DNA of 5,275 nt, taken from Betaproteobacteria bacterium. GTDB taxonomy: Bacteria > Pseudomonadota > Gammaproteobacteria > Burkholderiales > Burkholderiaceae_C. Position numbers and translations under genes: made by a program. Below are positions 1-4,897 of this stretch, in pieces. The stretch is taken from positions 1 to 5,275 of the forward strand of contig VBDL01000129.1 in assembly GCA_005884255.1 (NCBI GenBank), in the 5' to 3' direction. Position 1 is the first letter of the stretch. Every line of letters begins with the position of its first letter. Below the pieces are notes generated by a model. The model searched no databases and was not told the origin of the DNA. It saw only the letters and a list, made by a program, of their open reading frames with translations.

Positions 1-4
1 CTTG

Positions 5-760
5 TTAGCCCGCCGTTGCGCCGTCGACGAAAACGCGCAATTCGCCGGCTGCGAAGGGAGTCCACGCTTCGTCGTCGGTCAAGGGCTCCGTGGCGACCAC
101 CGCGACGCGGTCGTCCGGCGTCGTCTGCTGTGCGAAATTCACCGTCAGGTCTTCGTCGTGCAATGTTGCATGGCCGAACGGGTGGCGGCGCACCAGGTAG
201 TGCAGCCGCGTCGACGCGTGCGCCCACAAGGCCTCGCCGTTGGACAGCAGCAGGTTGAAGTTGCCGTGCCGCGCCACCTGCGGCACCAGCTCGCGCAAGG
301 TGGCACTGAGTTCGTCGACGCCGGGCACGCTGGCGTGCGCCTTGGCCAGCTCCTGCATCAGCCAGCAGAAGGCGTGCTCGCTGTCGGTATCGCCCACCGG
401 GCGGAAGGCGCCATGCAGCCGCGGGTGGAAGCCCTGGAGGTCGCCGTTGTGCGCGAACACCCAGTAACGGCCCCACAGCTCGCGCACGAAGGGGTGCGTG
501 TTCTGCAGCGCGACGCGGCCCTGCGTGGCCTTGCGGATGTGCGCGATGACGTTGTCGCTCTTGATCGGATAGCGCTTGACCAGCTCGGCCACCGGCGACA
601 CGCGCGCGCTGTGGTGGTCGACCAGCAGGCGCAGCCCGGCGCCCTCGAAGAAGGCGATGCCGAAGCCGTCCTTGTGCTCCTCGGCGCGCGTCGCCAGGCC
701 GGTGAAGCTGAACATCACGTCGGTCGGCGTATTCGCGTTCATCCCCAGCAATTGACACAT
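5..760 (-). CDS. yafJ: Class II glutamine amidotransferase, YafJ family
   Basis: Encodes 251 residues, close to the roughly 255 of E. coli YafJ, which it resembles along its whole length. It begins MCQLLGMN. Cys2 becomes the N-terminal nucleophile of the Ntn-hydrolase fold once Met is removed, which fixes the start at 760 rather than at the in-frame ATG four codons upstream (772). Other family motifs are HKDGFG (29-34), HIRKAT (74-79, with the glutamine-binding Arg76), NTHPF (87-91), AHNGDL (103-108, oxyanion Asn105/Gly106) and GDTDSE (123-128). The family hydrolyses glutamine to glutamate and ammonia in the cytoplasm. No synthase domain is attached, so the ammonia acceptor and physiological role are unknown. 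No signal peptide is visible. There is no clear Shine-Dalgarno site before the ATG. The gene is divergent from the oxidoreductase at 785. The family call is secure and the biological role is open. Confidence 0.95.
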   Translation of the reverse strand: MCQLLGMNANTPTDVMFSFTGLATRAEEHKDGFGIAFFEGAGLRLLVDHHSARVSPVAELVKRYPIKSDNVIAHIRKATQGRVALQNTHPFVRELWGRYWVFAHNGDLQGFHPRLHGAFRPVGDTDSEHAFCWLMQELAKAHASVPGVDELSATLRELVPQVARHGNFNLLLSNGEALWAHASTRLHYLVRRHPFGHATLHDEDLTVNFAQQTTPDDRVAVVATEPLTDDEAWTPFAAGELRVFVDGATAG

Positions 761-784
761 GCGGGGGAGCATACTCGCGAGACC
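761..784. promoter_or_regulatory. 24-bp divergent start region with a near-symmetric -10-like core
   Basis: Only 24 bases separate the two start codons. The block holds GAGCATACTC (767-776), which offers a weak -10-like hexamer on each strand: CATACT at 770-775 on plus and TATGCT at 773-768 on minus, each matching four of six consensus bases. It also overlaps the palindrome CTCGCGAG (774-781). Neither gene has a well-spaced Shine-Dalgarno site, since GGGGGAG at 763-769 is 15 bases from the plus ATG. No properly spaced -35 is visible for either direction. Promoters could equally lie inside the neighbouring coding regions. This is a weak inference. Confidence 0.2.
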
Positions 785-2218
785 ATGCTTCCCGAGCCGC
801 CACCGGGCTGCAGTCGCCGGACCTTCCTGGTGCACGCGCTGGCCACCGCCGGCGCGTTGAGCGCTGCGCCGCTGGCCGCCTTGGGCGTGCCGCTGCTGCG
901 CGTGGAGAACGTGTCGCGGCTGTATGCCGTGGAGGTGGCGCGCATCGCCGCGCCCACCAGCACCGACGACGTGGTGCGCGCCTTGCGCGAGTGGCCGGGC
1001 CAGGTCGCCATCGGCGGCGGGCGCTACAGCATGGGCGGGCAGATCGGCATCGTCGGCGGGCTGCACCTGGACATGCGTGCGATGAAGCGCGTGCTCTGGC
1101 TGCGCCCCGCCGACAGGCGCGTGCGCGTGCAGGCCGGCATCACCTGGCGCGACCTGCAGGATGTGCTCGACGCGAAGAACCTCTCGGTACGCACGATGCA
1201 GAGCTACGCCAACTTCACGGTTGGCGGCGCGGCCTCGGTCAACGCACACGGCCGCTATGTCGGCCATGGGCCGATGGGTCAGTCGGTGCGCGCGCTGCAG
1301 CTCGTGCTGGCCGACGGCAGCGTGCGCGAGGCGGACCGCGATCACAACACCGAGCTGCTGCGCGCCGCGTTGGGCGGCTATGGCGCCGTCGGCGTGATCA
1401 CCGAGGTGGAACTCGATCTCGAGGACAACGTGAAGATCGAGCGCCACATCGAGGAGCTGCGCCTATCGGCCTACCCGAACTACTTCGCTCGCCACGTGCT
1501 CGACGACCCGGCGTGCGTGATGCACAACGCCGACCTGCTGCCGCCGCGTTTCGACACGCCGGTGGCCATCACCTGGCGGCAGAGCGACAAGCCGCTGACG
1601 CGCAAGCAGCGCCTGGTGCCGCGCGGCCAGAGCTACAAGGTGCAGCGCGACGCGCTGTGGGCAATCACCGAGCTGCCGTATGCCGCGAAGCTGCGCCGCC
1701 CGGCGATCGAAGTGGCGCGCCGCGCGCGGCCGGAAGTCGCGTGGCGCAACCACGAGGCGAGCCTCGACGTGGCGTCGCTGGAGCCGTATTCGCGCCACCT
1801 CTCCACCTACGCACTGAACGAGTTCTTCGTGCCGCCGCGCCACTTCGAGAGCTTCGTGCGCGAGATGGCGCTGATCCTGCGCAACCGCCACGTGGAGGCG
1901 GTGAACGTCTCGATCCGCCACAGCCCGGCCGACACCTTGTCGCTGCTGCCATGGGCGCATGAGGAGGTGTTCTCCTTCGTGCTGTTCTACAAGCAGCGCA
2001 GCAGCGCTGACGCCCAGCGCGCGGTGGGTTCGTGGACGCGCGAGCTGATCGACGCGACGCTGCGCAACGAGGGGCGCTACTACCTGCCCTACCAGCTGCA
2101 TGCGACGAAGGAGCAGTTTGAGCGTGCCTACCCCGAGGTGGCGCGGCTGCGTCAGCTCAAGCGCGAGGTCGATCCGCAGGGGCGCTTCAGCAACGAGCTG
2201 TGGCGCAAGTATTTGTAG
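785..2218 (+). CDS. Tat-exported FAD-binding oxidoreductase (VAO/PCMH fold)
   Basis: Encodes 477 residues. Residues 10-15 read SRRTFL, a twin-arginine motif, followed by a hydrophobic Ala/Leu-rich segment to about residue 36. Export of the folded, cofactor-loaded protein is therefore likely, although no clean signal-peptidase site is evident. The FAD-binding PCMH-type domain covers roughly 50-215, with GGGRYSMGGQ (77-86), FTVGGAASVNAHGR (144-157), a LADGS turn (175-179) and GGYGAVGVITEVEL (197-210). The C-terminal half ends with a conserved-looking block, DPQGRFSNELW (463-473), as in sugar-lactone and alditol oxidase-like proteins. The position that carries covalently bound FAD in many relatives (His in GHS) is Tyr81 here. 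The substrate is unknown. The ATG at 785 is chosen because it puts the Arg pair at 11-12; the open frame continues upstream, but only antisense to the amidotransferase gene. The Shine-Dalgarno site is poor. The stop codon lies inside a REP-like element. Confidence 0.87.
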   Translation: MLPEPPPGCSRRTFLVHALATAGALSAAPLAALGVPLLRVENVSRLYAVEVARIAAPTSTDDVVRALREWPGQVAIGGGRYSMGGQIGIVGGLHLDMRAMKRVLWLRPADRRVRVQAGITWRDLQDVLDAKNLSVRTMQSYANFTVGGAASVNAHGRYVGHGPMGQSVRALQLVLADGSVREADRDHNTELLRAALGGYGAVGVITEVELDLEDNVKIERHIEELRLSAYPNYFARHVLDDPACVMHNADLLPPRFDTPVAITWRQSDKPLTRKQRLVPRGQSYKVQRDALWAITELPYAAKLRRPAIEVARRARPEVAWRNHEASLDVASLEPYSRHLSTYALNEFFVPPRHFESFVREMALILRNRHVEAVNVSIRHSPADTLSLLPWAHEEVFSFVLFYKQRSSADAQRAVGSWTRELIDATLRNEGRYYLPYQLHATKEQFERAYPEVARLRQLKREVDPQGRFSNELWRKYL

Positions 2219-2236
2219 GGTGGGCTTCAGCCCACC
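2215..2236 (+). repeat. REP-like palindrome (GTAG box plus hairpin) between convergent genes
   Basis: GTAG at 2215-2218 is followed by a perfect 7-bp stem, GGTGGGC (2219-2225) and GCCCACC (2230-2236), with the loop TTCA. A GTAG or GGAG tetranucleotide followed by a palindrome is the architecture of REP elements moved by RAYT transposases (established knowledge). I recall nearly the same sequence as a common dispersed repeat in beta- and gammaproteobacteria, which could not be checked here. The TAG of the upstream oxidoreductase is the last three bases of the GTAG box. The hairpin occupies all but the last base of the 19-bp gap before the stop codon of the convergent reductase (2238-2240). Confidence 0.75.
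2219..2236. terminator. Possible bidirectional transcription end at the REP hairpin
   Basis: The 7-bp GC-rich stem with a 4-base loop lies directly after both convergent stop codons and is the only strong hairpin at the junction. Neither strand has a T-tract after the stem, so it is not a standard intrinsic terminator. It may instead stabilise 3' ends or cooperate with Rho. Confidence 0.35.
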
Positions 2237-2237
2237 A

Positions 2238-3485
2238 TCAGCGGATCGGCAAGAACAGTCGGGCGAGACCACGCACGCTGACGAGGTTGCCCGGATTGTT
2301 CGTCTCGTTGAGCACGCCGCTCATGCGCCTCAAGATGCGCTCGCTCTTCTTCGCGCGCCAGATCAGCAGGTCGGCGAGCCACGGGTGGTTGTTGACGCGG
2401 TTGGCGCGCTCGTAGAGGTCGAAGCGCGGCTTCAGCGCCAGCAGCGAAGCCTCGTAGCGGCGGCGCACTGCCTCGTCGTCGAGCTGCAGGCGGCGGCCAT
2501 CGATCAGCGCGCGCGCGGCCAGCATGCCGGTCTCCATCGCCTTGCCGATGCCTTCGCCGGTGAATGCGTAGGTGCTGCCTGCGGCCTCGCCGGTGACCAG
2601 CAGCCCGGGCCGCGAATACTGCGCGCCTTCGAGCGAGCAGCGCAGCGGCGCACCCTTGAGCTCGCCGAGCGGCGCGCCGCTGCGCATCAGCTCGCCGGCC
2701 GGCGCATGGATCTGCGTGAAGGCGCTGAACATCTCGCGCAGGTTCACGTCCTGCATCGTGCGTCGGCCGTCGTCACCCGTCCTGCTGTGACTGTGCGCGA
2801 GGCCGACGCCGATGTTGAACACGCCATCGCGGCACGGAAAGATCCAGCCGTAGCCGCGCTTCAGACGCTTGTGCCATACCACTTCCAGCTCGGTGATGCG
2901 GCCGACCATCGCATGGTTCTTCACATAGCCGCGCAGCGCGATGCCGCTGGGGGTATGGCGCTCGCACATGCCAGCGGCGATCAGCGCCTGCGGCACCGCG
3001 CCGGTCGCCAGCACCACGCTGCGGCAGCGCAGCTCGCGCAAGCCTCCGTCGATCTTCAGCCGCGCACCGACGACCTGGCCGCTCTCTTCGACGACGCCGT
3101 CGAAGCGCGCCGGCATCAGCGGCCGCGCCCCGGCATTCACCGCCGCCTGGCACAGGATGTGATCGAGCTCGCGGCGCGGCAGCACCGCCAGCGCGCCCGG
3201 CACATCGATGCGGCCACCGCGCGGCCCGATGCAGCCGACGTGGCGCGCCCGCTGCGCGCGTGCCATCACCTGGTCGAGCACGCCCAGGCGGGCGAGTGCC
3301 GCATGCGCATCGGGAATCAGCCCGTCGCCGCAGACCTTGTCGCGCGGGAACACGTGCTGATCGACGAGCAGCACATCGAAGCCCTCGCGCGCCAGCAGCT
3401 GCGCACAGGCGCTGCCCGCCGGGCCGGCGCCGACGACGAGCACGTCGCAAGCGATGGGAGATGCGGCGGGGGGCGATGCGGACAT
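2238..3485 (-). CDS. Geranylgeranyl reductase family FAD-dependent oxidoreductase
   Basis: Encodes 415 residues, a normal length for the family. An N-terminal Rossmann dinucleotide fold has DVLVVGAGPAGSACA (14-28) and ends with acidic Asp42 after the second strand. It is followed by FPRDKVCGDGL (46-56), a block typical of geranylgeranyl reductase-like flavoproteins. Further family features are LPRRELD (102-108), VLATGA (158-163), GYGWIFP (211-217) with NIGVG (224-228), and GEAAGSTYAFTGEGI (299-313), where the usual GDAAG has Glu300. Relatives reduce isoprenoid double bonds in chlorophyll side chains, quinones or lipids, but many bacterial members have unknown substrates. No signal peptide is seen. 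It is the last gene of the probable sigma/anti-sigma operon, 52 bases after the anti-sigma stop. The ATG at 3485 is the first start codon in the relevant stretch. It has no Shine-Dalgarno site and follows a small hairpin. The family is secure and the substrate unknown. Confidence 0.88.
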   Translation of the reverse strand: MSASPPAASPIACDVLVVGAGPAGSACAQLLAREGFDVLLVDQHVFPRDKVCGDGLIPDAHAALARLGVLDQVMARAQRARHVGCIGPRGGRIDVPGALAVLPRRELDHILCQAAVNAGARPLMPARFDGVVEESGQVVGARLKIDGGLRELRCRSVVLATGAVPQALIAAGMCERHTPSGIALRGYVKNHAMVGRITELEVVWHKRLKRGYGWIFPCRDGVFNIGVGLAHSHSRTGDDGRRTMQDVNLREMFSAFTQIHAPAGELMRSGAPLGELKGAPLRCSLEGAQYSRPGLLVTGEAAGSTYAFTGEGIGKAMETGMLAARALIDGRRLQLDDEAVRRRYEASLLALKPRFDLYERANRVNNHPWLADLLIWRAKKSERILRRMSGVLNETNNPGNLVSVRGLARLFLPIR

Positions 3486-3495
3486 GGGCGAAGGG

Positions 3496-3510
3496 GGCAG
3501 CGGAACTGCC
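3496..3510 (-). other. Small hairpin in the anti-sigma/reductase gap
   Basis: On the minus-strand transcript a 5-bp stem, GGCAG and CTGCC with loop TTCCG, ends 10 bases before the reductase ATG. It can extend by two more G-C pairs across one mismatch. There is no following T-run, so a terminator is unlikely. It could modulate ribosome access to the SD-less reductase start or be incidental in GC-rich DNA. Confidence 0.3.
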
Positions 3511-3537
3511 GCCGATTGTAGGGAAGGGGCCGTGAGG

Positions 3538-4281
3538 CTAGCGCCGCCAGCCGCGCTCGCGCGCGACCTTTTCCCCGGCAGCGTCGAGCGCGTTGCCGAA
3601 GATGCGCTCGTCCACTGCGCGCAGCACCTCGGGCGGCGTCTCGCTACCGGCTTGGCGGTAGGTGGGCGCCGCAGTGTCGATGGGGGGCACGCTGACCATC
3701 TCCAGGCGCCAAACACCGTCGGCGTGGCAGGAGAGCCCGGCCAGCGCGCTCGGCGATTGCATGGAGAAGCTGCGGCAGTAGTTGCCCTGCCGCGCGACGA
3801 AGCTCAGGCCCACGCGCACACCGTCGGCGGCGGGTTCGCCGCTCACGCGCTCGTTCAGCGCTTGCGCCAGCGCGCCACGCGCCACCAGGCGCCCGTCGAC
3901 GGTATCGAACGGCCCGGCGGGCGCGCGCAGGCTCACGCCGATGGCCACGCCGAACATCGCGCAGGCGGCCATCGCCAACGCCTGCGGCGCCGCGAGTGGG
4001 CGCAGCCACTGCAGCAGGCGCTCGAACAGCGACGGGGTGAGCGTCGGCGCGCTTCGCGGCGTGGGCGGCGCGCCAGCCAGCGCCTGCTGCAGCCGCGCCG
4101 GCACCGGCTCGTCGAGCACCGCGTCGTAGCTCTCGCGCAGCAACCCGCGCAGCCGCTGCTGGCGCGCCACGCGTGCCGCCAGTTCGCTGTCGCTGGCCAA
4201 GGCCTGCTCGAACACCGCACGCCGGCTCGCATCGAGCTCGCCATCGACATAGGCCATCACCGCTTCATCATCGAAGCTCAT
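3538..4281 (-). CDS. Membrane-anchored anti-sigma factor
   Basis: Encodes 247 residues. The N-terminus MSFDDEAVMAYVDGELD (1-17) followed by a helical, charged stretch to about 65 is the usual sigma-binding start of anti-sigma proteins. The HxxxCxxC zinc motif of the ZAS subclass is absent. A Pro/Thr-rich linker (71-83) leads to one transmembrane segment at about 98-118. The C-terminal domain (about 120-247) is then probably periplasmic and contains GNYCRSF (166-172) and GLSCHADGVWRLE (182-194). Cys169 and Cys185 could form a disulfide or sense redox state. The start at 4281 is well supported: a perfect AGGAGG lies six bases upstream, and the gene overlaps the sigma factor end by 14 bases, indicating translational coupling. 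It is expected to hold the sigma factor inactive at the membrane until a signal arrives; the signal is unknown. Confidence 0.88.
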   Translation of the reverse strand: MSFDDEAVMAYVDGELDASRRAVFEQALASDSELAARVARQQRLRGLLRESYDAVLDEPVPARLQQALAGAPPTPRSAPTLTPSLFERLLQWLRPLAAPQALAMAACAMFGVAIGVSLRAPAGPFDTVDGRLVARGALAQALNERVSGEPAADGVRVGLSFVARQGNYCRSFSMQSPSALAGLSCHADGVWRLEMVSVPPIDTAAPTYRQAGSETPPEVLRAVDERIFGNALDAAGEKVARERGWRR

Positions 4282-4783
4282 GTCTGCCTCCTGCGGGCTG
4301 CGCCTCCAGCACCGACTGCAGGGTCTCGCGGGCACGCGCCAGCCGGCTCGTCAAGGTACCGATCGGAATCTCCAGCACCTCGGCCGCTTCCTTGTACGGC
4401 AAGCCTTCGACGAGCACCAGCCCCACGGCGAGGCGCTGGTCTTCGTTCAGCCGCTGCATCGCCTGCTGCAGCGCCATGCGCTCCACATGCCGCTCCATCG
4501 GCGTATCGCCGACCAGCGCGCCGGCCTCCTCGGGCTCGAGCACGTCGGCGCGCCGCGCACGGGCGCGCACTTCGTCGATCCAGGCGTTCTTCATGATGCG
4601 AAACAGCCAGCTGTCCAGTCGCGTACCGGGTTGCCACTGGTCGAGATGCACGAGCGCGCGCTCGACCGCCGTCTGCACGAGGTCGTCGGCATCTTCGCGA
4701 TGGCGCGTGACGGTGCGCGCAAAGCGCCGCAACCGGGGCAGCAACCTCGCAAGCTCCTCACGGGCTTCTTCCGACGCACTCAT
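4268..4783 (-). CDS. ECF-family RNA polymerase sigma factor
   Basis: Encodes 171 residues, typical of group IV (ECF) sigma factors with only regions 2 and 4. Region 2 spans about 14-81: LLPRLRRFARTVTRHREDAD, the core-binding DLVQTAVERAL (34-44), and RLDSWLFRIMKNAWIDEVR (55-73), the -10 recognition part. Region 4 spans about 103-156, with NEDQRLAVGLVLVEGLPYKE followed by a helix-turn-helix AAEVLEIPIGTLTSRLARAR that reads the -35 element. The short linker is acidic. The start at 4783 gives 13 residues before region 2 but has no Shine-Dalgarno site. A TTG at codon 14 (4744), with GAGGAG upstream, is an alternative. It is first in a minus-strand unit with its anti-sigma factor (14-base overlap) and the reductase, and divergent from the secreted peptidase gene. 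Autoregulation is usual for this class but is not shown here. Confidence 0.93.
   Translation of the reverse strand: MSASEEAREELARLLPRLRRFARTVTRHREDADDLVQTAVERALVHLDQWQPGTRLDSWLFRIMKNAWIDEVRARARRADVLEPEEAGALVGDTPMERHVERMALQQAMQRLNEDQRLAVGLVLVEGLPYKEAAEVLEIPIGTLTSRLARARETLQSVLEAQPAGGRHELR
4288..4293 (-). promoter_or_regulatory. Strong ribosome binding site of the anti-sigma gene
   Basis: Read on the minus strand, AGGAGG lies six bases before the ATG at 4281 and inside the last codons of the sigma factor gene. It is the only consensus Shine-Dalgarno site at any start in the window. It suggests that anti-sigma translation is kept at least equal to that of the sigma factor. Confidence 0.85.
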
Positions 4784-4796
4784 GGGATGATGGATG

Positions 4797-4822
4797 AACG
4801 ATGCGGCGAGGGATTTTCTTCC
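4797..4822 (-). promoter_or_regulatory. Candidate ECF-type promoter for the sigma operon
   Basis: Reading the minus strand, GGAA (4822-4819) is followed after 18 bases by CGTT (4800-4797), spacing compatible with GGAA/CGTT-type ECF promoters. Transcription would start fewer than ten bases before the sigma ATG at 4783, consistent with the missing Shine-Dalgarno site. The motif is short, so chance occurrence is likely. I see no better sigma-70-type pair in this gap. Confidence 0.22.
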
Positions 4823-4897
4823 ATGACTGCGTCGTTGATCGCGTTATGTACCGTTTGTCTCTCAAGGAAACGCCGGGCCGCTCCCAAGTTGCCTTGA
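4823..4897 (+). CDS. Possible 24-codon leader ORF upstream of the peptidase
   Basis: ATG at 4823, preceded nine bases upstream by GAGGGA (4808-4813), opens a 24-residue frame ending in TGA at 4895-4897, directly before the C-run of the inverted-repeat element. The peptide starts MTASLIALC and ends basic (SRKRRAAPKLP). It is in a different frame from, and overlaps, the long version of the peptidase gene. If the peptidase really starts at TTG 4942, this could be a translated leader. It has no recognisable homology and may be fortuitous. Confidence 0.15.
   Translation: MTASLIALCTVCLSRKRRAAPKLP

Noticed and set aside
752..757. Perfect TTGACA hexamer as a -35 for the oxidoreductase
   Set aside because: The bases are the reverse complement of the conserved Cys-Gln codons of the amidotransferase. 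The nearest -10-like hexamer is only 12 bases away, too short for a sigma-70 promoter.
2..784. Upstream open frame continuous with the oxidoreductase on the plus strand
   Set aside because: It is antisense to the well-supported amidotransferase gene, its translation is low-complexity with no domain, and the Tat motif fits a start at 785. Long stop-free antisense frames are normal in GC-rich DNA.
761..1447. Minus-strand N-terminal extension of the amidotransferase
   Set aside because: Cys2 must be at the mature N-terminus for catalysis, and the extension is a His/Ala-rich shadow of the oxidoreductase gene.
1463..2272. Minus-strand open frame opposite the C-terminal half of the oxidoreductase
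   Set aside because: It shows no domain, is rich in Arg/His/Val, and is explained by the high GC of the coding strand.
2241..3521. Long plus-strand open frame opposite the reductase
   Set aside because: It is antisense to a gene with clear flavoprotein motifs, its composition is Arg/Ala/His-rich, and it carries no recognisable domain.
3454..4596. Plus-strand open frame of about 380 codons opposite the anti-sigma and sigma genes
   Set aside because: It is antisense to two overlapping genes with strong family motifs and has the Arg/Ala/His-rich composition of shadow frames.
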